A stretch of 40,928 bases of DNA from an uncultured Alphaproteobacteria bacterium (GTDB lineage Bacteria > Pseudomonadota > Alphaproteobacteria > UBA8366 > JADFVY01): the NCBI GenBank assembly GCA_947259105.1, contig CAMYKU010000053.1:1-40928 (forward strand). Direction: 5' to 3'. Below are positions 1 to 8,159 of this stretch, piece after piece. A program made the position numbers and the translations under genes. The notes under the pieces are model-generated. The model had not been told where the DNA came from and did not search any database. It worked only from the letters and a program-made list of their open reading frames with translations. The number at the start of each line of letters is the position of its first letter. Positions within the stretch are counted from its first letter, which is position 1.

Positions 1-1
1 C

Positions 2-250
2 AGCGGAATAAGGCGGGGGCCGGAATTCCGGGTCGACGACGGCGCCCTTGACGCAAGGCAGGCCAACGTCGCCGGCCTTCCCGGTGGCGGATTTCTCGTC
101 GCGTGGTATGGCTGTGAGGTCGACGGAAATGGCTGCGCCATGTGGTCCCGCGCCTACGACAGCGACGCCCTGCCGATGAACCGACCGGTCTCATTCGTCT
201 TCGGCGCGCCGTCGCTTCCCGGTATGCCGATGTCTTCGTCGGCGGACTGA
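2..250 (+). CDS. C-terminal end of a repeat protein (partial, starts before window)
   Basis: An open frame runs from the left edge to a TGA at 248-250 and has no start in the window, so only the last 82 residues are seen. The text includes GGGFLVAWYGCEVDGNG and a following MWSRAYDSDA. This resembles the 'GGGFVVAW..DGDG.GIFAQRYDA.G' units found in tandem in large secreted or surface proteins of proteobacteria. Only one unit is visible, and it is followed by a short Met/Ser-rich tail. The family has no settled function, and nothing here shows how many repeats precede it. Identification rests on one repeat unit, so it is tentative. Confidence 0.5.
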   Translation, partial: SGIRRGPEFRVDDGALDARQANVAGLPGGGFLVAWYGCEVDGNGCAMWSRAYDSDALPMNRPVSFVFGAPSLPGMPMSSSAD

Positions 251-302
251 CCGGGGCCGGGCCTGCCGGGGTCCGATAGCCGGCATTTGTCTCAAATATC
301 AT

Positions 303-349
303 GGCGCGGTTTCGACGGAAATGGACGCGGTTTCGAGATAAACCGCGCC
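303..349 (+). promoter_or_regulatory. Leader with two competing hairpins before the C1 operon
   Basis: The 193 bp between the first stop and the methyltransferase start contain GGCGCGGTTT at 303-312, a second CGCGGTTT at 326-333, and one complementary AAACCGCGCC at 340-349. The right arm can pair with the near copy (8 bp, 6-nt loop) or with the far copy (10 bp), but not with both. No U-tract follows, so this is not a standard terminator. It could be a mutually exclusive leader structure, or simply a decayed repeat. Any function is inference. Confidence 0.3.
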
Positions 350-443
350 GCGGGAGGCATAGAATTAACGCTAATAATTCGGGGGCTTGCGACGGATCGC
401 GGCCCCCGTGCGGTCTTCACGGCGATAAGAGAAGGCAGGCGTC

Positions 444-1358
444 ATGACCGATACCGTCGTCAGCTCAGCGAGCAAGGAAGTCGTCATCGGCTTCGACCGT
501 CCGTTCTGCGTCATCGGCGAGCGCATCAACCCGACCGGGCGCAAGGCGCTGTCGGTGGAGATGCGCAACAGCGACTACAGCCGCGTCGAGGCCGACGCCG
601 TCGCCCAGGTGGCGGCCGGCGCCAACATGCTGGACGTCAACGCCGGCATCCCGCTGGCCGACGAGCCGGCGATCCTGGCGGAAACCATCAAGCTGGTGCA
701 GGGCCTTGTCGACGTGCCGTTGTCGATCGACTCCTCGATCGTCGCGGCGCTGGAATCGGGCCTGTCCGTCTATCAGGGCAAGGCGCTGGTCAATTCGGTG
801 ACCGGCGAGGACGAACGGCTCGAGACGGTGCTGCCGCTGATCAGGAAATACGGTGCGGCGGTGGTCGCCATCTCCAACGACGAGAGCGGCATTTCCGAAG
901 ACCCCGACGTGCGGTTCCAGGTCGCCAAGAAGATCGTCGAGCGCGCCGCCGATTACGGCATCCCCGCCTCGGACATCGTCGTCGACCCGCTGGTCATGCC
1001 GGTCGGCGCCGTGAACCTGGCCGGCGCGTCGGTGTTCCGCCTGATTCGCCGCCTGCATGACGAGCTCAAGGTCAACACCACCTGCGGCGCCTCCAACATC
1101 AGTTTCGGCCTGCCCAACCGGCACGGCATGAACGCCGCCTTCCTGTCGATGGCGATCGGCGCCGGCATGACCTCGGCGATCATGAACCCGCTGCATGCGG
1201 AGGAGATGACCGGAATCCGCGGCGCCGACGTGATGATGGGCCACGATCCGGACTGCACCCGCTGGATCCGCAGTTACCGCGAACCCACGCCGGAGATCGC
1301 CGAGATCGGCGGCAACGGCCGCCGCGGCCGCGAAGGCCGCCGGCGCCGGCGTGCCTGA
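444..1358 (+). CDS. Methyltetrahydrofolate:corrinoid methyltransferase-like (pterin-binding) protein
   Basis: The 304-residue product matches the pterin-binding TIM-barrel family that includes dihydropteroate synthase and methyltetrahydrofolate:corrinoid methyltransferases. Visible marks are IGERINPTGRK near the N-terminus, MLDVNAGIP, LSIDSS, NSVTGE and ISNDESG, the conserved barrel loops that hold the pterin. In the family these enzymes move a methyl group between tetrahydrofolate and a corrinoid protein. The next gene, a methylenetetrahydrofolate reductase-like protein, fits a route that feeds or drains methyl-THF. No corrinoid protein is encoded nearby. The C-terminus ends in a short stretch rich in Gly and Arg (GRRGREGRRRRRA). 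The ATG is preceded by AGAGAAGG with 8-nt spacing. The methyl donor is unknown; a betaine or methylamine is an inference only. Confidence 0.8.
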   Translation: MTDTVVSSASKEVVIGFDRPFCVIGERINPTGRKALSVEMRNSDYSRVEADAVAQVAAGANMLDVNAGIPLADEPAILAETIKLVQGLVDVPLSIDSSIVAALESGLSVYQGKALVNSVTGEDERLETVLPLIRKYGAAVVAISNDESGISEDPDVRFQVAKKIVERAADYGIPASDIVVDPLVMPVGAVNLAGASVFRLIRRLHDELKVNTTCGASNISFGLPNRHGMNAAFLSMAIGAGMTSAIMNPLHAEEMTGIRGADVMMGHDPDCTRWIRSYREPTPEIAEIGGNGRRGREGRRRRRA

Positions 1359-1390
1359 CCGGGGCGCGCCCTGGGAAAGGATACGGGACC

Positions 1391-2329
1391 ATGAGCCATG
1401 CATTCGACCGGGGTATACGGATCCTGACGCCCGAGCAGCAGCGGATCGTTGATTTCCTCGACGGCTTTTCGATCGAGACCACCCCGGGTACGGCGGCCAG
1501 GACCGACTCCTACCGCGCGCTGCTGGCCGAGGGCACGACGGTCAACGTCACTTTCCTGACGGGCTCCGATTTCGGTGACACGGTGAACGTCTCGAAGCGG
1601 CTGAAAGACGAGGGCATGCGGCCGGTTCCGCACATCGCCGCGCGCAGCGTGCCGTCCCGCGCGCATCTGGACTCGTGGCTCGGCGCGCTGGTGGACGCCG
1701 CGGGGATCGACGAGGTGCTGCTGATCGGCGGCGGCGCCGACAGGCCGCTGGGCCCGTTCGACCGCGCCATGCAGTTGCTCGAGACCGGCCTGTTCGAGAA
1801 GTACGGCATCCGCCGCATCGGCGTCGCCGGCCATCCCGAGGGCAGCGCCGATTTCAGCGACGAGGCCGCGATGCAGGCGCTGCGCGACAAGAACGCCTAT
1901 GCCAGGGAAACCGGTTGCGAGATGTTCATCACCACGCAGTTCGTCTTCGAGGCGCAGCCGGTGATCGACTGGGACCGGCGGATCCGCGACGCGGGCATCG
2001 AGCTGCCGATCCATATCGGCATCCCGGGCCTTGCCACCATCAAGACGTTGCTGGGCCATGCAAGAGCTTGCGGCATCGGCCCGTCGATGCGGGTGCTGAC
2101 CCGCCAGGCGAGGAACCTGACCAGACTGATGAGCGTGCGCACGCCGGACAAGCTGGTCGCGGATCTCGCCAACTGCGCGGTGCGGGATCCGGGCTGCGGC
2201 ATCCGCCGGGTCCACCTGTATCCGCTGGGCGGGCTGCGCCGCACCGCTTCCTGGACCTATGCGGTGCTCGACGGGCGCTTCCACATGAACGCGGCGGGCG
2301 GCTTCGACCTCGACGCTGCGATCGAGTAG
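1391..2329 (+). CDS. Methylenetetrahydrofolate reductase-like protein
   Basis: This 312-residue protein looks like the MetF TIM-barrel family, FAD-dependent enzymes that interconvert methylene-THF and methyl-THF. Supporting text includes SIETTPGT near the N-terminus, VPHIAARS, VLLIGGGADRP, IGVAGHPEG, FITTQFVFEA and LPIHIGIPG, in the family's usual order. It lies 32 bp after the pterin methyltransferase in the same direction and has a GGAAAGGA ribosome site 9 nt before the ATG, so the two are probably one operon. It differs from canonical MetF in having GGGAD where many have RGD-type text, as is common in catabolic C1 clusters. The pair likely oxidises methyl groups taken from a methylated compound, but the reverse direction cannot be ruled out. 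Confidence 0.8.
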   Translation: MSHAFDRGIRILTPEQQRIVDFLDGFSIETTPGTAARTDSYRALLAEGTTVNVTFLTGSDFGDTVNVSKRLKDEGMRPVPHIAARSVPSRAHLDSWLGALVDAAGIDEVLLIGGGADRPLGPFDRAMQLLETGLFEKYGIRRIGVAGHPEGSADFSDEAAMQALRDKNAYARETGCEMFITTQFVFEAQPVIDWDRRIRDAGIELPIHIGIPGLATIKTLLGHARACGIGPSMRVLTRQARNLTRLMSVRTPDKLVADLANCAVRDPGCGIRRVHLYPLGGLRRTASWTYAVLDGRFHMNAAGGFDLDAAIE

Positions 2330-2364
2330 CGCCGGGAAGGGGGCTTGCTTCCCCCGAACGGCCG

Positions 2365-2389
2365 GCCCGGATACCGGGCGCCCCTTTTT
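2365..2389 (+). terminator. Probable terminator after the C1 operon
   Basis: A GCCCGG/CCGGGC stem with a 3-nt loop (2365-2379) is followed by GCCCC and a run of five T. A second GGGGG...CCCCC pairing lies just before it (about 2338-2355). The position 35 bp after the MetF-like stop fits an intrinsic terminator. Confidence 0.5.
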
Positions 2390-2585
2390 CTCCGGGTTGG
2401 GGCCGGCAGCCTGTTCCAGCCTTGATCCAGCGCAAGGACATGGCCGGCGCGAAATGCTAGGCATGTCAGGCACCGTGGGCGCAGCTGTTCGCCCGGGATC
2501 TTTCGTAAACATGCGCGCCCTGAACTCCCGGCCCGGCCGGGCATGCATCCATCGGTGCGCCACATGAATCATGGGAACACCGGCC

Positions 2586-3092
2586 ATGGTCGAACGCACC
2601 CGCATCAGGCTTCTTGCCGGCGCCCTGGCGGCGGCCGTGCTGCCGGGCCTGTCCGGCTGCGCCGGGCCGCCCTATGCGGGGCCGCCACCGCCGCCGCGCT
2701 ACCCGCCCTACTACTACGACTATTATTACTACCCGCATGTGGACGTGTATTTTCACATCTACAGCGGCTACTACTGGTACCCGGACGGCAGGTACTGGCG
2801 CCGTGTGCGCACGCTGCCGCCGCATATCTACCTGTATCCGCGTTACCGGGTACTGCTGCGGGTCCCGGACGAGCATCCCTACAAGCACCACGACGCGCAC
2901 CGCAGAAAATACCCGCCGCCGCCGAAACCCCGCCCGGTCCCCGAGCCGCGCGTACCGCCGCAGACGGGCCAGCAACCGGGCCTGCCGCCGCCGCAGCCCC
3001 GCCCCGACCGGGAACGCGACCGCGAGGAACGCGACCACAACGTCCGGCAGAACAAGGAATACCGGAAGAAACCCTGGATCCGGCCGCAATAG
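2586..3092 (+). CDS. Tyr/Pro-rich exported lipoprotein, unknown function
   Basis: Starting at the ATG at 2586 gives 168 residues; an in-frame ATG at 2571 is also possible. The N-terminus is a lipoprotein signal: two Arg, a hydrophobic run, and a lipobox LSGC, after which the mature protein would begin at Cys. The mature part has a Pro-rich spacer, then a Tyr-rich block (YYYDYYYYPHVDVYFH, then YSGYYWYPDGRYWRR) and the text LPPHIYLYPRYRV. It ends in a long Pro, Arg and Lys-rich tail. The middle block resembles small uncharacterised exported proteins whose core reads roughly 'YYYP.V.VYFH..TGYYYY..G.W..V..LPP'. No enzyme motif is seen. It probably sits at the cell envelope; the polar tail could bind polyanions, but that is a guess. 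Confidence 0.7.
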   Translation: MVERTRIRLLAGALAAAVLPGLSGCAGPPYAGPPPPPRYPPYYYDYYYYPHVDVYFHIYSGYYWYPDGRYWRRVRTLPPHIYLYPRYRVLLRVPDEHPYKHHDAHRRKYPPPPKPRPVPEPRVPPQTGQQPGLPPPQPRPDRERDREERDHNVRQNKEYRKKPWIRPQ

Positions 3093-3232
3093 GCCGCGCC
3101 CCGGCGGGCGATCCCGATCCGCTAAAATCCCTCCCGATTCCGCTGGACCGGCGCGGCGGAATGAGTATCCTGCGCGCCGCGCCATGGCGTGTGCGCGCCG
3201 CATATCGCAATATCCAGGGAGTTCCAGCGTCC

Positions 3233-3688
3233 ATGCCGCTCGATCATCTGCAACATCTGCTGATCCAGACAACGGATCTCGAGGGCACGAAGGACTGGTG
3301 GGTCGACGTGCTGGGGCTTGAGGTCGGGCCGCATCCCGACTTCCGCGTGCCGGTCTACTGGCTGTATCTGAACGGACGCGACGTGCTGCACGTCACGACC
3401 GGCGGCAAGGCCGTCAGCGAGAACCGCAAGCGCTATCTCGGCCAGGACTCCGAAGCCACCTGGGGCAGCGGCGTGGTCGACCACGTCGCCTTCCATGCCA
3501 CCGGCCTGCGCGAGATGATGGCGGGACTGGATGCACGCGGTATCGAATACCGGCAGCGCCAGATCACCGACCAGAATCTCTACCAGTTGTTTCTGACCGA
3601 TCCCAACGGGGTCAAGGTGGAACTGAACTTCCCGGCCGCCGAGGCGGTGGGAATAAAGGCGGACGTCACGGCCGAGGATCTCGACTGA
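3233..3688 (+). CDS. VOC (glyoxalase/dioxygenase-fold) family protein
   Basis: The 151-residue product has the vicinal-oxygen-chelate fold signature. An N-terminal LDHLQHLLIQTTDLEGTKDWW is followed by GLEV, DVLHVTTG, and a second module VDHVAFHATG...LTDPNGVKVELNF. The likely metal ligands are His in the first strand, His in HVTTG, His in VDHVAFH and Glu in VELNF. Members include glyoxalases, ring-cleaving dioxygenases and epimerases, and the substrate cannot be read from this sequence. The open frame extends upstream to 2543 but overlaps the lipoprotein gene. The ATG at 3233 gives the normal family length and has CCAGGGA upstream. No operon partner is obvious. Confidence 0.8.
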   Translation: MPLDHLQHLLIQTTDLEGTKDWWVDVLGLEVGPHPDFRVPVYWLYLNGRDVLHVTTGGKAVSENRKRYLGQDSEATWGSGVVDHVAFHATGLREMMAGLDARGIEYRQRQITDQNLYQLFLTDPNGVKVELNFPAAEAVGIKADVTAEDLD

Positions 3689-3825
3689 GCGCCTCCGCAC
3701 AGTTGATATTGACCCAGCGCATGGAAGACGCGGCGCGCATGCGCTAGGGTTTACGGTACGCGGCAGATGCCTGCCCGGCAATCTGCGCGGAATGGGGTGC
3801 AGCGCGGCGGGGGCGGACGGTCCGG

Positions 3826-4860
3826 ATGTCAGAGCTTCCTCTCAGCGCGGCTACGGTATTGTTCCTGGCCGCTGCGGTGATCATCACATTTGCCGGCATC
3901 CGCATGGCCGAAACCGCCGACCGGCTGGCCGACCGGACCGGCATCGGCGAGGCGCTGTTCGGCGGCGTGCTGCTGGGCGGCAGCACCTCGATCCCGGGGA
4001 TCGTCGCCTCGATGACCGCCGGCGCCGGCGGTCATGCGGAGCTGGCCTTCAGCAATGCCATCGGCGGCATCGCCGCGCAGACCTTCTTCCTCGCCATCGC
4101 CGATATCGTCTACCGCCGCGCCAACCTGGAGCACGCTGCGGCGTCGCTGACCAACCTCACCCAGGCCGGACTCCTGGTGTCGCTGCTCAGCCTGCCCTTC
4201 GCGGCGGTAACGCTGCCGGCCCTGTCGGTTGCCGGCGTGCATCCGGTATCGCTGCTTGTGTTCGCCGGTTACGTGTTCGGCGTCCGGCTGGCCGCGTCGG
4301 CGAAGCAGGACCCGATGTGGGGACCGAAGCGGACCAGCGAGACCCGGCTCGACGTGCCGCAGGAGCCCAAGGGCGGGCGCCGCACCGTGATCCGGCTGTT
4401 CCTGCGTTTTGCCGTCCTCGCGGCACTGCTCGCCGTGGCCGGTTACCTGACCGCCGTCACCGGGGTGGCCATCGCCGACCGCACTGGTCTCGGCCAGACC
4501 CTTGTCGGCGCCTTCTTCACGGCGATTTCGACATCGATCCCCGAACTGGTGACGACCATCGCTGCGGTGCGCCGCGGCGCCCTCACGCTGGCGGTCGGCG
4601 GCATCATCGGCGGCAACATGTTCGACATGCTGTTCATCGCCTCGGCGGATGTGGCGTACCGCGAAGGATCGATCTATCACGCGGTTTCAGACCTGCCGTA
4701 TTTCCTGACCGCCTTGAGCATCCTGATGACCATGGTGCTGATGCTCGGCATGCTGCGGCGCGAGCGCTATGGCATCGCCAATATCGGCTTCGAAAGCGCG
4801 CTGGTAATGGCGCTCTATCTGGGTGGCGTGGCCGCCGTGGTGGCGTCCGGCATCGGATAG
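3826..4860 (+). CDS. Sodium/calcium exchanger-family membrane protein with a non-canonical first alpha-repeat
   Basis: The 344-residue, mostly hydrophobic protein has the two inverted alpha-repeats of the Ca2+:cation antiporter (CaCA) family. These are [13 protein letters not shown] (residues 51-63) with FSNAIGG, and [14 protein letters not shown] (232-245) with GGNMFD. They are separated by a hydrophilic loop at about 158-190. CaCA proteins exchange Ca2+ for Na+ or H+ across the inner membrane using a Glu in each repeat. Here the second repeat keeps Glu240, but the first has Gly58 at the matching place. Other alphaproteobacterial proteins may share this, so it could mark a subfamily with altered ion coupling. 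Asn77 and Asn264 are kept. The gene stands alone and faces the leftward zinc-ribbon gene. Confidence 0.85.
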   Translation: MSELPLSAATVLFLAAAVIITFAGIRMAETADRLADRTGIGEALFGGVLLGGSTSIPGIVASMTAGAGGHAELAFSNAIGGIAAQTFFLAIADIVYRRANLEHAAASLTNLTQAGLLVSLLSLPFAAVTLPALSVAGVHPVSLLVFAGYVFGVRLAASAKQDPMWGPKRTSETRLDVPQEPKGGRRTVIRLFLRFAVLAALLAVAGYLTAVTGVAIADRTGLGQTLVGAFFTAISTSIPELVTTIAAVRRGALTLAVGGIIGGNMFDMLFIASADVAYREGSIYHAVSDLPYFLTALSILMTMVLMLGMLRRERYGIANIGFESALVMALYLGGVAAVVASGIG

Positions 4861-4888
4861 CTGGAAAGGGAGTGCGCCGGTCCCCGGC

Positions 4889-5074
4889 TTATCCGTAGCC
4901 CTGGCGCCAGCGGGCGCTGGACCGGCATTTCTTGCACACGCGCTCTCCCGCCCAGGCGCTGTTGAAGTCCTCGCTGCAACTCAGGCAGCGGCGGACTTTC
5001 TCCTGGTGGCCGGTCGTCTCGAACGATCCGGTATCTTCGGTGGCCGTGTCGTCCGGCCGTCTCGACTCAAGCAT
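4889..5074 (-). CDS. Small zinc-ribbon protein (61 aa)
   Basis: The ATG at 5074 (reading leftward) has GGAAGGA six bases upstream. The product has an acidic, disordered first half and a compact end with four cysteines as CLSC (30-33) and CKKC (47-50), set around FNSAWAGERVC. This CxxC-x13-CxxC layout is a zinc ribbon. The 'C..C...F.S.WAGERVC.KC' pattern is common in short uncharacterised alphaproteobacterial proteins. It may bind nucleic acid or a protein partner, but no function is established. It converges with the exchanger gene and lies downstream of two other leftward small genes. Confidence 0.75.
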   Translation of the reverse strand: MLESRRPDDTATEDTGSFETTGHQEKVRRCLSCSEDFNSAWAGERVCKKCRSSARWRQGYG

Positions 5075-5145
5075 CGTGGTCCTTCCGTTTCTTTTGCCGT
5101 CTTGCCCGTTCGGAGGGCGATCCGCACGCCGGCGCGGGGGCCGGT

Positions 5146-5367
5146 TCAGCGCGCGCCGCGTCGCGGCCGCTTGACCTGCACGGTCACCATATGGGCGCGC
5201 CCCTTTTCCAGGGTCTGAAGGATATGCCCGTTTTCCTCGGTGCGGTGCGCACCGTTCGCCGGACGTTCGCTGGCCCATTTCGCGCTCAGCCGCTCGGCGG
5301 CTTCGGCGATCTCCTCGTCGTCGGGCGCCTGCACGGCTGTTCCCGTCTGTGGTTTCTTGTCGGTCAT
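5146..5367 (-). CDS. Hypothetical 73-aa protein, acidic N-half and basic C-tail
   Basis: The leftward ORF begins MTDKKPQTG, has an acidic amphipathic segment DDEEIAEAAERLSAKW, and ends KRPRRGAR. Charge distribution and codon use look like a real protein, whereas the frames around it are Arg-rich noise. No clear Shine-Dalgarno site precedes the ATG, which lowers confidence. The basic tail could contact nucleic acid. I do not recognise a family. Confidence 0.5.
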   Translation of the reverse strand: MTDKKPQTGTAVQAPDDEEIAEAAERLSAKWASERPANGAHRTEENGHILQTLEKGRAHMVTVQVKRPRRGAR

Positions 5368-5687
5368 CCGTATGTTGATCGTTGTAATGAATCCACGTGG
5401 TTCGTGCGGGATGTCGCCACACCGCGGCAGAACCGGCGACGCCGGTCCGTACCACCAACCCGGCCAATGCCCGCCACGCGGGCTGTGCGAGCGGCTGTAA
5501 GCTCACCGGTATCCGAAGGGATTTGCAGCTGGGTCGATGACAGATATATGGGACGGACCGGGCCAAAACGCAAGGAAAATGAACCGACGGTCCGTCGTCG
5601 GACAAGAAGCGCGGGAGGGAGCGAACTCAAAAGATCGCGCGCCGGTCCGACGCAGCGGCGCCGATTCCACGCAAGTGGATCGTATGC
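5368..5687. other. Gene-free stretch, no feature recognised
   Basis: The 320 bp between two leftward small genes contain several open frames on both strands. All have the Arg/Pro/Ser-rich composition typical of shadow frames and none has a convincing ribosome site. I see no hairpin with a T-run and no repeat. It may hold the promoter of the 73-aa gene, but I could not pick one out. Confidence 0.4.
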
Positions 5688-6044
5688 TTAGCCGCCGCTC
5701 AGCACCCGCTTGCGCTCTTCGTAGTCCTCGCGGTCGATCTCGCCGCGGGCGAAGCGCTTGTCGAGGATGTCGAGGGCCGAGCGGCCCGCGCCGCCCCGCG
5801 CCGCCGACCCGCCGCCGAGGGCTCGGACCACCAGCACCACGGCGATCGCGATGGCGGCGATGAACAGGACGCCGAAGACGGGGCCCAGGAACATGCCGCC
5901 CCAGCTCCACTCGCCGCCCCACATATGCGGGTGGTGGCCGTAACCGCCGTAACCGCCGGGCCCCTCCTGCACCTGCGCCCAGGCGCCGCCCGCCGCCGCC
6001 AGCCACACCGGCAGCGCAACCGTCAGGATTTTCCATGCCTTCAT
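5688..6044 (-). CDS. SHOCT-domain membrane protein with signal sequence
   Basis: The 118-residue product has four parts in order. First is a cleavable-looking signal (MKAWKIL..., ending GAWAQ), then a Gly/His/Trp-rich periplasmic linker (GGYGGYGHHPHMWGG). Next comes one membrane segment (FGVLFIAAIAIAVVLVVRAL), and last a C-terminal SHOCT motif (ALDILDKRFARGEIDREDYEERKRVL). SHOCT domains are short helical modules at the ends of many membrane proteins, and their role is thought to be oligomerisation or contact with partners. The His-rich linker might bind metal. GGAAGGA lies just before the ATG. It is divergent from the ABC importer; the 297 bp between them carry the promoters of both, which I could not place exactly. 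Confidence 0.85.
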   Translation of the reverse strand: MKAWKILTVALPVWLAAAGGAWAQVQEGPGGYGGYGHHPHMWGGEWSWGGMFLGPVFGVLFIAAIAIAVVLVVRALGGGSAARGGAGRSALDILDKRFARGEIDREDYEERKRVLSGG

Positions 6045-6341
6045 CGAGGTGTCCTTCCGTCAAGGGGAGTGATGTTGCGGGGAGGGGAGCATATCCCGGA
6101 TTCTGCGGCGATGATATGGGTCAAGCGCAAGATGCGGGACCGCGGAACGCAACCGTCGTTTTCGCGGCGCTCTTCTCAGAAGCGAAAAACAGGCTAAGAT
6201 AAGCACCTGGGAGGGACAGGCCGATTGGCGGACTCGCATACCGCATGCCCGTCGGTTACGCTCTGCCCCAAGCAAAGGCGACAAGCATCGCATAAGGTGC
6301 AAACGCAAAAAAACAAAGTCTGTGGGAGGACGACAAGGGTA

Positions 6342-7211
6342 ATGAGCCCCGTAGAAACCGGGCGCCGCGGTGCGGCGCCAGATCCATCGTTCGCACCTGA
6401 ACCTGCGGGCGCGGTGCCGGTCATCGTCTCCAGGGACCTCACCGTCGGCTACAAGCTGCACCGCGAGCGCAAGCGGCTGACCGCGCTGCGGGATATCAGC
6501 CTGAGCGTGAACGCCGGAGAATTCGTCGTGCTGGTCGGGCCGTCGGGCTGCGGCAAGACGACGTTCATCAACGCCATCGCCGGCCTGGTCCAACCCTGGG
6601 AGGGCAGCATCGAGGTCAACGGCCGGCCGGTAACGGGCCCCGGCCCCGACCGCGCGATGGTGTTCCAGGACTACGCGCTGATGCCGTGGCGGACCGTGGA
6701 ATCCAACATCCGCATGCCGTTCGAGCTGCAGAAACTCGGACTCTCGAAACAGGAAATAGACGCGCGGGTGCGCCGCTACATCGACCTCGTCGACCTGACC
6801 GGATTCGAGAAATCGTTCCCCTACGAGCTGTCCGGCGGCATGAAGCAGCGGGTCGGCATCGCCCGGGCGCTGGTCTCCGAGCCGGACATCCTGCTGGCCG
6901 ACGAACCGTTCGCGGCGATCGACGCGATGACGCGCGAGGCCATGCAGGGAGAGCTCGAGCGCTTCGTCGCCAAGACCGGCCAGACCGTCGTCTTCATCAC
7001 CCACTCGATCGACGAGGCGATCACGCTGGGCGACCGGGTCGTCGTGATTTCCTATCGGCCGGGCCAGATCAAGGAAGTGGTCGACGTCAACCTGCCGCGC
7101 CCGCGGTTCGACTACGACGTGAAGTCGCTTCCCGAGTACAGCGAACTGCGCGACCACATATGGCGCCTGGTAAAGGATGAAGCCCTTCAGACCGCACATG
7201 GAGCAAAGTAA
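6342..7211 (+). CDS. ABC transporter ATP-binding protein, NitT/TauT type
   Basis: The ATG at 6342 (GGGAGGA 11 nt upstream) gives 289 residues; the open frame reaches back to a TTG at 6225 with atypical text. The ATPase core is complete: Walker [11 protein letters not shown]-loop [10 protein letters not shown], signature LSGGMKQR, Walker [13 protein letters not shown] and switch ITHS. The sequence fits the nitrate/sulfonate/taurine subfamily (SsuB/TauB/NrtD). It powers import across the inner membrane together with the next gene, whose ATG overlaps this stop by one base (TAATG), so translation is coupled. A roughly 30-residue polar N-terminal extension precedes the core. The substrate is not readable from the ATPase. 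Confidence 0.92.
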   Translation: MSPVETGRRGAAPDPSFAPEPAGAVPVIVSRDLTVGYKLHRERKRLTALRDISLSVNAGEFVVLVGPSGCGKTTFINAIAGLVQPWEGSIEVNGRPVTGPGPDRAMVFQDYALMPWRTVESNIRMPFELQKLGLSKQEIDARVRRYIDLVDLTGFEKSFPYELSGGMKQRVGIARALVSEPDILLADEPFAAIDAMTREAMQGELERFVAKTGQTVVFITHSIDEAITLGDRVVVISYRPGQIKEVVDVNLPRPRFDYDVKSLPEYSELRDHIWRLVKDEALQTAHGAK

Positions 7212-8095
7212 TGAGCACGCCCGACCTCAGTGACGGCGGTTCCATCAGCGAAGCCACGGACCCCAACCGCATCGAAGACACCGAATGGACGGCCGGCGAG
7301 GCCTGGGAGCGCTATGGTTCCAAGGTCGTGACGGTGATCAATCTGACGATATTCTTCATTGTCTGGGAGCTGTTCGCCCGATCCGGCGCCATCAACCAGC
7401 TCTTCCTGCCCACGGCGAGCAATATGTTCCTGGCGCTGTGGGACGGTTTCACCACCACGGCCCCGCCGGGCGCGGTAATCTCGGGCAGCATCCGCGACCA
7501 CCTCCTCTACAGCCTTACCAACCTGTCGATCGGCCTGTTCATCGCCTGCGTAATCGGAATTCCCGCGGGTCTCCTGATGGGCGGCAGCAAGTATGTGGAG
7601 AAGATACTCAGCCCCTATGTCTGGGCGCTCGCGTCGCTGCCGCGGATCGCGCTGGTGCCGCTGTTCATCCTGTTCCTCGGATTCACCGTCAAGATGCAAA
7701 TCACGATCATCGCGCTGTCGGCGGTGTTTCCGATCATCATCAATGCCTGGGCGGGGGTGAAAACGACGGATGAATCGCTGCTCGCGGCGGCCAGGGTCTT
7801 CGGTGCGAGCCGGGCTGAGCTCTATGTAAAAGTGGTCCTGCCTTTCACGCTGCCCTTCATCATCTCCGGGATCCAGCAGGGCATCGGGCGCGGGCTGATC
7901 GGCGTGGTCATCGCCGAGATCTTCGGTGGCTCGAAGGGCCTCGGCTACCTCATCACACGCGCGGCGGACACCTTCAATTCGGCGCTCCTGTATGCCGTGC
8001 TGCTACTTCTGGTGATCGTGTCGCTGACCTTGATCCAGATTACCCGGTCGCTGGAAGCCTATGTGGCGCCCTGGCGGCGGGTCGACAAGGTGTGA
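7211..8095 (+). CDS. ABC transporter permease, NitT/TauT type
   Basis: The 294-residue protein begins with an acidic cytoplasmic stretch of about 40 residues, followed by about six membrane segments (for example VVTVINLTIFFIVWELF and AVLLLLVIVSLTLIQI). The EAA loop that contacts the ATPase is visible as AARVFGASRAELYVKVVLP, then GLIGVVIAEIF. This matches the SsuC/TauC permease family, which forms a homodimeric channel for small anionic or sulfonated solutes. It is coupled to the ATPase gene by a one-base overlap and followed by the binding protein after 64 bp. Confidence 0.92.
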   Translation: MSTPDLSDGGSISEATDPNRIEDTEWTAGEAWERYGSKVVTVINLTIFFIVWELFARSGAINQLFLPTASNMFLALWDGFTTTAPPGAVISGSIRDHLLYSLTNLSIGLFIACVIGIPAGLLMGGSKYVEKILSPYVWALASLPRIALVPLFILFLGFTVKMQITIIALSAVFPIIINAWAGVKTTDESLLAAARVFGASRAELYVKVVLPFTLPFIISGIQQGIGRGLIGVVIAEIFGGSKGLGYLITRAADTFNSALLYAVLLLLVIVSLTLIQITRSLEAYVAPWRRVDKV

Positions 8096-8159
8096 GACCT
8101 CACACCGCAAACGTTCGATACGAAACGACCTAAACATCTTCAGATAGGGAGGAACAAGC

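Noticed and set aside
3763..3786. Hairpin GCAGAT...ATCTGC before the exchanger gene as a terminator
   Set aside because: The stem has a bulge and no T-run on either strand, so it was not listed as a feature.
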